Made by a program: the position numbers and the translations under genes. 14,640 bases of DNA from RBG-16-68-21 sp035286665 (lineage in GTDB: Bacteria; Actinomycetota; Acidimicrobiia; Spongiisociales; UBA11373): positions 1 through 14,640 of the forward strand of contig DATECY010000096.1 in assembly GCA_035286665.1 (NCBI GenBank). Direction: 5' to 3'. Within the stretch, counting starts at the first letter, position 1; each line of letters begins with the position of its first letter. Below the pieces are notes generated by a model. It made no database searches, had not been told where the DNA came from, and worked only from the letters and a program-made list of their open reading frames with translations. Shown in pieces: positions 7,532 to 14,524 of the stretch.

Positions 7532-8418
7532 GGCAACAGGACCTCCTCCCCTTCCATCACCGACTCCAGCGAGGCCGGAGCCTCCGCTGCCGCGTCCGAG
7601 CGGTGGCGACGACCAAGCCACCACACCATTGCCAGCCCGCCCATCCCGGCGACCAGTCCGCTCAGCTGGTTCCAGGTGATGGGGCCGATCGAGGCGTCGC
7701 CGCTGCGGAGGGAGTCGAGCAGGAACCGCTGCAGCCCGTACCACGCCATCCACAGCGCGAACAGCTGTCCGGGGCGCAGCGAGACCCGCCGCACCACGAT
7801 GACCAGGGCGAGGAGCAGCACCGCGGCTCCGATCAGGTCGTACGCGGCCACCGGTTGGTAGACGCCGCAGAGACCGTCTGCACCCGCCTGGGCGGCGGTG
7901 CACTCGAGGGCGGTGTGCTGCGGTGCCACGTCGAATCCGGGCTTGACGCCGTACCCCCAGGGCAGCGACGTCGGCGTGCCCAGATGCTCGACGATGGCCA
8001 GGCACCCGAGTCGTCCGATCACGGTACCCAGGGCGAGCCCGGGGGCGGACGCGTCGAGTGTGGGCCAAACCGGCAGCCCGAGCGCGCGCATTCGCCACCA
8101 CCCGGCGAGGATCCCCCCGGTGAAGCCGCCCAGGATCGAGAAGTTGCCCGCCAGGGGATTGAGCGCCCCCCACCCGGCGCCGTCGAGCAGTGCCGCCGGG
8201 ACCGTCAGGAAGCGAGCCCCGATCAGCGCTCCCACCACCGCATAGGTGAGCACCGCCTGGAAGGCGGCGACATCGCCGCCGGCGCGCTCGACCCGACGAG
8301 ACGCCAGCCATGCCCCGGCAAGGATGCCGAGGCCGATGAAGACGCCGTGGATCGACAGGTGGAGCCCACCGAGATGAATCATCGGAAACGGCGGGTAGGA
8401 CACGCTGGCGAAGATCAT
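7522..8418 (-). CDS. lgt: Prolipoprotein diacylglyceryl transferase-like membrane protein (Lgt family)
   Basis: Lgt attaches diacylglycerol from phosphatidylglycerol to the lipobox cysteine of prolipoproteins at the outer face of the membrane. I place the start at ATG 8418 (GGGGTGG upstream, 298 aa); GTG 8427 is the alternative. Several hydrophobic helices are present. The signature reads GRLGCLAIVEHLG: R136 and E144 match the essential Arg and Glu of the E. coli motif GRIGNFINGELWG, but its Asn is Cys139 here. YGLQR (Y227, R231) matches the catalytic Tyr/Arg pair near the C-terminus. A dedicated Lgt paralogue in a copper operon is noteworthy, because no gene in this window encodes an obvious lipobox protein. 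It may act on a substrate elsewhere or have a shifted function. Confidence 0.9.
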   Translation of the reverse strand: MIFASVSYPPFPMIHLGGLHLSIHGVFIGLGILAGAWLASRRVERAGGDVAAFQAVLTYAVVGALIGARFLTVPAALLDGAGWGALNPLAGNFSILGGFTGGILAGWWRMRALGLPVWPTLDASAPGLALGTVIGRLGCLAIVEHLGTPTSLPWGYGVKPGFDVAPQHTALECTAAQAGADGLCGVYQPVAAYDLIGAAVLLLALVIVVRRVSLRPGQLFALWMAWYGLQRFLLDSLRSGDASIGPITWNQLSGLVAGMGGLAMVWWLGRRHRSDAAAEAPASLESVMEGEEVLLPWN

Positions 8419-8505
8419 GCGGGCCACCCCCGGTGAGACAGAGCAACTACGCCGGGTGACGGTGTGAGCGGCAAGTGGTACTCCCTGGTAAGAGACAGCC
8501 GGACA

Positions 8506-8892
8506 TCAGTGCTGGTGGCCGTGAACGGTGGTGGTGACGAACGGAGCCCCATCGGAGCCGCCGGTGTCTGCACCGCTGATCAGCGGTCCCAGCACCAACG
8601 AGGAGACGGAATAGGCGACCGCAAACAGAACGATGGCCACCGCCGGGGCGGCCCACGTGCGGAACCGCCGGTGGAGACGCCACAGCATCGGGGTGGCGAC
8701 GCCGAGTCCGACGGCGAAGAAGAGAAGCCGGCCACCGGTCCCGGCGAGAATCGCCGCCCCCGCCAGCGGGCCGACGTGGTGCAGGACGTGGGGCGCCACG
8801 CCGATCACGGCGCCCCACACCGCGGCAAAGGCCTGCCGGATCCGGGCGCCGGGACCGCGCCGGAGGTCGACCGAGCCGGGGGACGTCGACAT
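8506..8892 (-). CDS. His-rich integral membrane protein, 128 aa
   Basis: Unnamed membrane protein. ATG 8892 overlaps the upstream stop as TGATG; GTG 8895 is possible. Hydrophobic segments lie at about 21-50, 56-70 and 81-105. A PHVLHH motif (34-39) inside or next to the first membrane segment, followed by GPLAGAAIL, and a C-terminal VHGHQH tail give clustered histidines on a short protein, which suits a metal-binding or metal-conducting role. I cannot tie it to a characterised family. It is co-transcribed with the redoxin/CcdA genes upstream; an 87-bp gap, the largest in the operon, separates it from lgt. Confidence 0.8.
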   Translation of the reverse strand: MSTSPGSVDLRRGPGARIRQAFAAVWGAVIGVAPHVLHHVGPLAGAAILAGTGGRLLFFAVGLGVATPMLWRLHRRFRTWAAPAVAIVLFAVAYSVSSLVLGPLISGADTGGSDGAPFVTTTVHGHQH

Positions 8893-9485
8893 CACCCGGC
8901 CGCAGCGCTCAGATTGGCGTCCATCTCAGCGAAGAGGTCGACGGCGGGTACGAACATCTCGGCGTAGTGCCGCACCCAGCCGACGGTGCCGTCCTGTTCG
9001 ACGAGGGCAAAGCTGTGGCTGGGGCGGTCGCCGTGCCCGTAGACCCCGAGCATCCCGTACGCCTCGGCAACCCTGCGATCGCCGTCGATCAGGATCGGGG
9101 TGGAGATACCGAAACGAGCGGCCTCGGCGGCGACCATGGGGGCGGGGTCCACCATGATCGGGAGGAGCGCCACGCCCCGTTCGGCAAGGGCGGCTTCGAT
9201 CTCGGGAATCTGGAGGAAGCACCCGTCGCAACCCACCCCCATCGAGAAGTAGAGCAAGGTGTCGCCGCGGGCGAGGCTCTCGTCCAGGGAGATCACCTGC
9301 CCGTTGGTCGCAGCCAACTCGAAGGAGATCGCCCGCTCCGGTCCGGAGGCGGGAGCCTCGGTGATGGCGGCGTAGGCGACGAGGCCTCCCAGCAAGAGGA
9401 GCGGTGCGAAGAATCCGATCCACCGCCACGGGGTGAGGCGCGGCTTCGCAGCGGCCCCGGAGTGTCTAGTGGTGCGCGTGGTCAT
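8892..9485 (-). CDS. Membrane-anchored thioredoxin-fold redoxin (TlpA/AhpC-TSA-like)
   Basis: Extracytoplasmic thiol-disulfide protein, probably the partner of the CcdA-like transporter encoded just upstream. The ATG at 9485 has AAGGAA 7 nt upstream, giving 197 aa; the longer frame from 9566 runs through the end of ccdA and is rejected. A basic N-terminus and one TM segment (about 22-42) anchor it with the rest outside. The redoxin domain (about 50-195) has strand-LLYFSMG-V-G followed by CDGC (86-89), the redox-active CxxC, then PEIEAAL, PIMVDP, a STPILIDGD block and FALVEQDGTVGWVRHY, the typical ending of the fold. CDGC is unusual compared with CPHC or CGPC and may shift the redox potential or bind metal. 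Confidence 0.88.
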   Translation of the reverse strand: MTTRTTRHSGAAAKPRLTPWRWIGFFAPLLLLGGLVAYAAITEAPASGPERAISFELAATNGQVISLDESLARGDTLLYFSMGVGCDGCFLQIPEIEAALAERGVALLPIMVDPAPMVAAEAARFGISTPILIDGDRRVAEAYGMLGVYGHGDRPSHSFALVEQDGTVGWVRHYAEMFVPAVDLFAEMDANLSAAAG

Positions 9486-10383
9486 GGCAGTTCCTTTCGG
9501 CTTGGTCTTCGACGACGGAGTGATCTGCGTCGGGCCGGCGGCGCCGGGCCGAAACCACCACGGCACCGACGGCGATGCCGACCAGGACGGCTCCGATCAC
9601 CGGGTCGGGGATCCAATCCAACCGGCTGATGATCGGCGCCAGGGTCCTTTCGATCCGGGCGGCGAGTGCGGTCTGGAACGTGGGAGCGAGGGTTGTACCG
9701 GTCACGCCTGCCACCATCAGCACCACCCCCATCAGGGCGAACAGGGCGGCCGAGATCAGCCCGGTCACCGTCGTCGTAAAGCGACGCGATCCGAGGCCCC
9801 AGGTGACGGTGCGAGCCCCGGACGTGAACCTGTCGGGTTTGCTGCGATCCCAGACGAGCGTGAGCACGACGAGGGGAAACACCATCCCGAACACGTAGGC
9901 GAGCCCGATCGCGGTGCCGGCGAGCAGGCCGGGCGACACCGCCGAGAGGGTGAGGACCCCGGCCAGGACCGGGGCACAGCAGGCGCTGGCCGCCCCGGAG
10001 AACACGCCCAGCGTGTACACCCCGGCGGAGTCGGTGCGGGACAGGTCGGGGGCGCCCCGGAGGAAGGGCAGCGACCAGGTGCCTCCGGTGGCGGCGACGC
10101 CGGCCAGCACCAGGAGGAGCAGCCCGCCGCCGGCGTAGATCACCCCATGGAACCTGAGGAGGCCTTGGGTGAGGACGGTGAGCCCGAGGGTGACCGGCAC
10201 CAGGACGGTCGCCACCCCGGCGGCGAACACCAGGGTGAGCGGCACCAGCCGCCACCGATGGTTGCGGACCGCCGCCGCCAGATAGGCGGGGAACATCACC
10301 ATGATGCAGCAGGGGGCGAACAGCGCCACCGAGCCGGCCACGAAGGCGGCGAGCAGCGAACCACCGAGGAACACGCCCTCCAT
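9466..10383 (-). CDS. CcdA/DsbD-like thiol transporter with paired cysteines and His tail
   Basis: Carries reducing equivalents across the membrane to extracytoplasmic redoxins. ATG 10383 overlaps the Grx stop as TGATG (GTG 10386 is also possible), giving 305 residues. It has about six hydrophobic helices. Each half starts with a Pro/Cys motif: AP-C25-C26-IMVMFP in the first and SA-C135-C136-AP in the second. Normal CcdA has one redox Cys per half, so the CC pairs are unusual. The C-terminus ends CHDHAHH; these codons lie in the 20-bp overlap with the redoxin gene, so one piece of DNA encodes the His tail here and the redoxin N-terminus in another frame. The placement between Grx and the CxxC redoxin makes a cytoplasm-to-outside electron relay likely. 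Confidence 0.88.
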   Translation of the reverse strand: MEGVFLGGSLLAAFVAGSVALFAPCCIMVMFPAYLAAAVRNHRWRLVPLTLVFAAGVATVLVPVTLGLTVLTQGLLRFHGVIYAGGGLLLLVLAGVAATGGTWSLPFLRGAPDLSRTDSAGVYTLGVFSGAASACCAPVLAGVLTLSAVSPGLLAGTAIGLAYVFGMVFPLVVLTLVWDRSKPDRFTSGARTVTWGLGSRRFTTTVTGLISAALFALMGVVLMVAGVTGTTLAPTFQTALAARIERTLAPIISRLDWIPDPVIGAVLVGIAVGAVVVSARRRRPDADHSVVEDQAERNCHDHAHH

Positions 10384-10670
10384 CACTCCACCGCCACTTC
10401 TGCCCCGGTGAGTTCACCGAGACGGCGCTCCAGCTTGCGGCGAGAGATGCGGCCGTGGCCGAAGAGCACCCCGTCGATGATCAGGATCGGCGGGAACGGC
10501 ACCCGATGACGGACGGCCAGCTCCCGGCCCTCCTCGGAGGTGAGGGAAACCACTCGGACCGCGAGCGGCACCGACCGGCCCAGATCCTCGAGGAGACGGG
10601 TGGCGTCCTCGCAGAAGTGGCAGCCGGAGGCCGTCACCAGCGTGACCTCGATCGGCGCCGTTCCCGTCAT
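10383..10670 (-). CDS. Glutaredoxin-like CxxC protein, 95 aa
   Basis: Small cytoplasmic thioredoxin-fold protein. ATG at 10670, 2 bp after the csoR stop, with GGGAG upstream. The fold order is strand (IEVTLVTASG), then CHFC (17-20) at the start of helix 1, strand VRVVSL, helix, then VPFPPILIIDG with the cis-proline region, and a closing helix. CHFC is a glutaredoxin/thioredoxin-like active site, and the length is that of a simple glutaredoxin. It probably feeds electrons to the CcdA-like protein or handles thiol-bound copper; a CxxC protein of this size could also act as a copper carrier. The downstream gene starts within its stop codon. Confidence 0.88.
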   Translation of the reverse strand: MTGTAPIEVTLVTASGCHFCEDATRLLEDLGRSVPLAVRVVSLTSEEGRELAVRHRVPFPPILIIDGVLFGHGRISRRKLERRLGELTGAEVAVE

Positions 10671-10672
10671 CC

Positions 10673-10990
10673 TCAGCTCCCGGGGTGGGCGTGGTGGCGG
10701 CAGTGGTGCTCATCGTCTCCGGGGGATCGGGGCGCCGATCCGAGAGTGGCCGCCACCAACTCGTCGACAACCTGGCCGATGCCGCCCTCGGCGACGGCCT
10801 CGGGAACACAGCCCCGCAGGTGCGATTCGAGGACTTCGCGCCGGATCCTTTCGATCGCTCCCTGCACCGCCGACAGCTGGTGGAGCACGTCGATGCAGTA
10901 GCGGTCCTCCTCGACCATGCGGATCACTCCGTCGAGGTGACCCTGCGCCGATCGCAGCCGGAACCCGACCGTTGCACCGTCGGCCCTCAT
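10673..10990 (-). CDS. csoR: CsoR-family copper-sensing repressor with His-rich tail
   Basis: Copper-responsive repressor of the DUF156/CsoR family; Cu(I) binding releases it from DNA. The frame is open to 11221, but ATG 10990 (ATGA overlap with the SHOCT gene) gives the family-sized 105 aa. The conserved N-terminus reads RLRSAQGHLDGVIRMVEED. The Cu(I) ligand triad is intact: C32 (in RYCIDVLHQLSAVQ), H57 and C61 (in ESHLRGCV), preceded by the usual Y31. The C-terminus is extended by a His/Cys tail (EHHCRHHAH) that could bind additional metal. Autoregulation is supported by the palindrome at 11235-11262, just upstream of this operon, which closely matches the mycobacterial csoR operator. It probably controls all 13 genes of the run. 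Confidence 0.96.
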   Translation of the reverse strand: MRADGATVGFRLRSAQGHLDGVIRMVEEDRYCIDVLHQLSAVQGAIERIRREVLESHLRGCVPEAVAEGGIGQVVDELVAATLGSAPRSPGDDEHHCRHHAHPGS

Positions 10991-11211
10991 CGCCGCGTCT
11001 CCAGAAGCCGGCGCCGCTCCTCGTATTCCTCGCGGTCGATCTCGCCCGCGGCGAAGCGCCTCTCCAGGATCTCCACCGCGCTCGCCGCCCAACCGCCACG
11101 GCCGGCACCGCTGGAGCGGACCGCCCACACGATCAGGGCGACGACCCCACCCCAGAAGACGATGATCATCGTCCATGCCCAAAAACCCATCGTTCCGCCG
11201 TTGCACCACAT
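10987..11211 (-). CDS. SHOCT-domain small membrane protein (operon B leader gene)
   Basis: First gene of the CsoR-controlled operon, 74 aa. The ATG at 11211 has GGAGGTGA 7 nt upstream. One TM helix (about 8-31) is preceded by an aromatic, Met-containing segment with Cys3. The C-terminus (about 46-74) is a SHOCT domain, ILERRFAAGEIDREEYEERR, a short helical motif found at the end of many membrane and envelope proteins. A similar protein heads the two-component operon at 13624. Its role is unknown; SHOCT motifs probably mediate protein contacts. Confidence 0.85.
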   Translation of the reverse strand: MWCNGGTMGFWAWTMIIVFWGGVVALIVWAVRSSGAGRGGWAASAVEILERRFAAGEIDREEYEERRRLLETRR

Positions 11212-11234
11212 GGTCTGTCACCTCCGAGGCGAGG

Positions 11235-11262
11235 CTATCCCACCCCCGGTGGGGTGGGATAG
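11235..11262. promoter_or_regulatory. CsoR operator (28-bp perfect inverted repeat)
   Basis: The arms CTATCCCACCCC (11235-11246) and GGGGTGGGATAG (11251-11262) are exact reverse complements around a 4-nt centre CGGT. The arrangement, including the CCCACCCC core, closely resembles the csoR operator known from Mycobacterium tuberculosis. It lies 24 bp upstream of the SHOCT start codon, just ahead of its ribosome-binding site, so bound repressor would block promoter use or early elongation. Confidence 0.92.
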
Positions 11263-11276
11263 GGCCGAACGGCCCT
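11261..11276 (-). terminator. Short hairpin between kinase stop and operon B
   Basis: AGGGCC/GGCCCT with a 4-nt loop lies 26 bp beyond the kinase stop codon. It could end operon A transcripts, but no T-tract follows on the minus strand and it abuts the CsoR operator, so it may instead be part of that promoter region. Confidence 0.3.
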
Positions 11277-11301
11277 CCAGCCGGGGAGAGCGCTCCGGTT
11301 G

Positions 11302-12380
11302 TCAGGAGACCGGGAGCGAAACGGTGAAGACGGCTCCCCGGCCGGGACCGTCGGAATGTGCGGTGACGTCGCCCCGATGAGCGCGGGCGATCTCCCGGGC
11401 GATGGTCAACCCGATGCCGGTGCCGCCGGAGCGGTTGGAGTCGGCCCGGTAGAAACGCTCGAAGATCCGCTCGAGATCGTGCTCGCCGATACCGGTTCCG
11501 GTGTCGGCGACCGTCACCACGGCCTTGCCGTCGCGGAGCCGGCCGCCGACGGTCACCCGGCCTCGTGAGGGCGTGTGGGCCAGGGCGTTGCCCAACAGGT
11601 TGACGATCACCTGGGTGAGCCGATCGGGATCACCGATCACCGGAAGTGGCGGGAGTTCCACCGCCAGCGCCACCTCCTGGTCGTCGAACTGAGGCCGGAG
11701 GCGGTCGGCCGCCTTCCGCACGACGTCCCCGAGGTCGAGGGGGTCGTGTCGGAGAGCGGAGGGCTCGTCGACTCGAGAGAGAGTGGACAGATCGGCGGCG
11801 AGACGCTTCAACCGGGAAGCCTCCTCGGCCACCGAGGCGAAGGTCTCGGCCTCGGCAGGAATCACCCCATCGATGAGACCCTCCATGAAACCCTCGATGG
11901 CAGTGAGCGGGGTGCGCAGCTCGTGGGAGACATCGGCAATCAACTGCAACCGGCGGCGCTCGGTGGCGTCGAGCGAGGAGGCGAGTGCGTTGACGTCTGC
12001 CGCCAGGGCGGCCAACTCCTCCTCGGCGGGAAGTTCCACCCGGTCGGTGTAGTCACCGTCGGCGAGGCGCCGAGTGGCGGTACGGATCCGGTCGAGCGGC
12101 CGCAGGATCCGCCGGGCCACGAGCGGGGCCACCACCAGCGCCGCACCCACGCTCACCACCACGGCTACGAGGAGGGCACGGCGCAGCGATGAGTCGAAGG
12201 CCGCCTCGACGTCGGCAGTCACGCCGTTCATCATCCCGGCTCCGTGACTCATGTCGACGACATGGCCGTGGAAGAACGTCGGCGCCGCCAGTCCGGCGAC
12301 GACCACGAGGGCGACCGCCCCCACCGCAACCACGGCGAGATAGGAGATGAGCAGTCTGCCCCGGAGCGTACGGGCGATTC

Positions 12381-12384
<4 letters not shown>
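11302..12384 (-). CDS. Sensor histidine kinase, Met/His-rich sensor loop
   Basis: Membrane sensor of a two-component pair, 360 aa. GTG start at 12384 in GTGA overlap with the response regulator, with GGAGGA 6 nt upstream. TM1 about 10-34, an extracytoplasmic loop about 35-68, TM2 about 70-90, HAMP about 91-143, HisKA with DVSHELRTP (phospho-acceptor H154), then the ATPase domain with N box NLLGNALAHT (262-271), G1 DTGTGIG (294-300) and G2 GGTGIGLT (about 319-326). The sensor loop is very short and carries H39, H41, M45, H47, M51 and M52, ligands suited to Cu(I) or Ag(I). With the neighbouring secreted Met/His-rich protein, this suggests a CusS/CopS-like external copper sensor; this is inference. 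Confidence 0.94.
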
Positions 12385-13073
<689 letters not shown>

Positions 13074-13087
13074 GGCTGAGACGCGAT

Positions 13088-13115
13088 GCTACGGGGCCCG
13101 CAGGGGCCCCGTAGC
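13088..13115. terminator. Strong hairpin between secreted-protein gene and response regulator
   Basis: Perfect 12-bp stem GCTACGGGGCCC/GGGCCCCGTAGC with a 4-nt loop. It lies 28 bp after the stop of the Met/His-rich gene and 15 bp before the regulator's start codon. There is no T-tract, so it may be a partial terminator or RNA-processing site that sets different levels for the secreted protein and the two-component genes. Just beside it, CCGGT/ACCGG arms flank GTAGGGGT at 13125-13142. Confidence 0.55.
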
Positions 13116-13142
13116 GATCGAACTCCGGTGTAGGGGTACCGG

Positions 13143-13418
13143 TCAACCCTGCGTGCTCATCATCGAGCCCATCTGCTGATGCATCCCGGCATGGCCCGGC
13201 ATCCCCCCGAGACCGGACATGCCCCGCATGCCACCACCCGGGATCATCGTCCCGCCGATTCCGTGCATCTGGGAGTGCAGGCCGGCGTGGGCAGCGTGGA
13301 AGGGGCACTCCACCGGCGTGGTGGCGGGACCCGGGTCCGAGCTCTGGGCGAGGGCAATCGCGGGGACCGCGGCAAGGGCCGCGACCAATCCGATTCCGGC
13401 CAGTGTGATACGACGCAT
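13143..13418 (-). CDS. Secreted Met/His-rich protein, 91 aa
   Basis: Probable extracytoplasmic copper-binding protein. I choose ATG 13418 because GAGGAG lies 9 nt upstream; the in-frame ATG at 13427 abuts it. A signal peptide (1-24) ends in AIALA before Q25. The mature part of 67 residues has nine Met, six His and one Cys in a low-complexity Gly/Met/His pattern (QMHGIGG, GMRGMSGLGGM, GHAGMHQQM). This composition is that of small Cu(I)/Ag(I)-binding secreted proteins; no named family is evident. It lies between the SHOCT gene (5 bp away) and the regulator, so it is probably made when the two-component system is active. Confidence 0.85.
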   Translation of the reverse strand: MRRITLAGIGLVAALAAVPAIALAQSSDPGPATTPVECPFHAAHAGLHSQMHGIGGTMIPGGGMRGMSGLGGMPGHAGMHQQMGSMMSTQG

Positions 13419-13423
13419 GGTGA

Positions 13424-13624
13424 TCATCTCCTCTGGAGAGCGGCGAGCCGCTCCCCGTACTCATCGCGGTCGATGTCGCCGCGGGCGAACCGTTCGTCCA
13501 GGATCCGGCGGGGAGTGTCCTCGGAACGGCCGGTGCCGCGGGCGACGCCCATCACCAGCCAGGCGAGAGCGACCAGCGTCAGGACGCCGGTCAGCCACAT
13601 CCACCAAGGGGACCATCCGTACAT
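13424..13624 (-). CDS. SHOCT-domain small membrane protein (operon A leader gene)
   Basis: First gene of the two-component operon, 66 aa from ATG 13624 (AGGAGG 9 nt upstream; GTG 13627 also possible). A Trp-rich start (YGWSPWWMW) leads into one TM helix (about 9-28), then a linker and a C-terminal SHOCT domain, ILDERFARGDIDRDEYGERL. It is similar in architecture to the protein that heads the CsoR operon. Its function is not known. Confidence 0.83.
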   Translation of the reverse strand: MYGWSPWWMWLTGVLTLVALAWLVMGVARGTGRSEDTPRRILDERFARGDIDRDEYGERLAALQRR

Positions 13625-13671
13625 CACTCCAAGCCTCCTGCTTTCGATGGCCCCATCACATCACAGCCGAA

Positions 13672-13710
13672 TGAAGCCACACCCGTCGCCACCATGAAGC
13701 TTTCGTGAAG
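13672..13710 (-). promoter_or_regulatory. Candidate response-regulator binding repeats
   Basis: On the minus strand CTTCA occurs at 13710-13706 and 13699-13695, exactly 11 bp apart, and again at 13676-13672, 23 bp further. An 11-bp spacing of direct repeats is typical of OmpR/PhoB-family sites. It lies about 50-85 bp before operon A, which encodes such a regulator. Autoregulation is inferred. Confidence 0.4.
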
Positions 13711-13781
13711 GTCGGGGGGGCCGGCGACACGCCGGTTTAGTGGCTCCGAGCGGCCCGACGGGCCACTGCGACCGCACCGGC

Positions 13782-13794
13782 TACATTCGGGTCC
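13782..13794 (+). promoter_or_regulatory. Probable -10 box for a leaderless transcript
   Basis: TACATT at 13782-13787 sits 7 nt before the ATG at 13795. There is no ribosome-binding site in between. This spacing places the transcription start at or next to the ATG, as in leaderless actinobacterial genes. Confidence 0.6.
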
Positions 13795-14397
13795 ATGAAA
13801 CTATTCGAACATGCCCAGATCGTGATCAGCCAGAAGGCCAAGGTCATCGAACTCACCAACGAGTACAAGATCAGCGACCCGGAGGGCCGCGAGGTCGGCG
13901 TGATCCGTCAGGAAGGGCAAACCGCCCTGAAGAAGGTGGCCCGATTCGTGTCGTCACTCGACCAGTTCATGACACACACCCTGGCGGTGTACGACGAGAC
14001 CGGGTCCAAGGTGATGCAATTGACCCGGCCCCGCAAGATCGTGAAGTCGTCGCTGAAGGTGACGGACGGCACCGGGGCCGATGTCGGGTCGATCCGCCAG
14101 CAGAACGTCTTCGGCAAGATCCGCTTCGGCCTCCACGATGCCGCCGGCAACGAGATCGGTCAGATCCAGGCGGAGAACTGGCGGGCGTGGAACTTTGCCA
14201 TCGTCGACACCACCGGCACCGAGGTGGGGCGGATCACCAAGACGTGGGAAGGGTTCGCCAAGACCCTGTTCACCACCGCCGACAACTACCTGCTCGACAT
14301 CTCACCCAAGGCGACGGGAACGCTGCGGCTGTTGGCGTTCGCCTCTGCGGTCGGTGTGGACACCGCGCTGAAGCAGGACGAAAGAGGATTGAACTAG
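13795..14397 (+). CDS. LURP-one-related / phospholipid scramblase-like protein
   Basis: Intact 200-residue protein of the LURP-one/scramblase-related (tubby-like) group, read from its repeated strand pattern: MKLFEHAQIVISQK at the start, then successive hydrophobic strands separated by D-x-x-G turns (DPEGREVGVIRQ, DETGSKVMQLTR, DGTGADVGSIRQ, DAAGNEIGQIQAE, DTTGTEVGRITK), which suits a beta-barrel with a final helix (about 172-192, LLAFASAVGVDTAL). Bacterial members have no settled function. It is divergent from operon A and shares the 168-bp intergenic region with it. Copper involvement is not shown. A broken copy of its 5' end lies at 1079. Confidence 0.85.
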   Translation: MKLFEHAQIVISQKAKVIELTNEYKISDPEGREVGVIRQEGQTALKKVARFVSSLDQFMTHTLAVYDETGSKVMQLTRPRKIVKSSLKVTDGTGADVGSIRQQNVFGKIRFGLHDAAGNEIGQIQAENWRAWNFAIVDTTGTEVGRITKTWEGFAKTLFTTADNYLLDISPKATGTLRLLAFASAVGVDTALKQDERGLN

Positions 14398-14449
14398 TAC
14401 CGAGTACGCGCCGGTGGTCATCGCTCCCACAACCGCGTCGCGCCCATTA

Positions 14450-14516
14450 GGTGGAGACCCTCCTCCCCCGGCTCCTGCGGAGCCGGGTACTCCTCCCTGA
14501 GGGAGGAGAATGAAGG
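14450..14516. repeat. 67-bp double-hairpin repeat, right copy (REP-like)
   Basis: Same element and orientation as 194-260. Hairpin 1 is CCGGCTCC/GGAGCCGG with loop TGC (14468-14486); hairpin 2 is CTCCTCCC/GGGAGGAG with loop TGA. It begins 53 bp after the stop of the LURP-one gene and could also stop its transcripts. Confidence 0.78.
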
Positions 14517-14524
14517 AGGAGGGG

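Noticed and set aside
7532..8446. Long upstream extension of the copper ATPase frame
   Set aside because: It is antisense-free but out of frame with lgt, is Arg/Gly-rich, and the ATPase has a good start with a ribosome-binding site at 7531.
8419..8505. Internal promoter or second CsoR site in the only larger gap of operon B
   Set aside because: I found no convincing -35/-10 pair and no copy of the CCCACCCC dyad there.
8572..8587. Perfect 16-bp palindrome ACCGCTGATCAGCGGT
   Set aside because: It lies inside the coding sequence of the His-rich membrane protein, and one such dyad is not surprising by chance in about 14.6 kb of GC-rich DNA.
9433..10509. 358-aa plus-strand open frame
   Set aside because: Gly/Glu/His-rich antisense of the CcdA-like and Grx genes with no domain.
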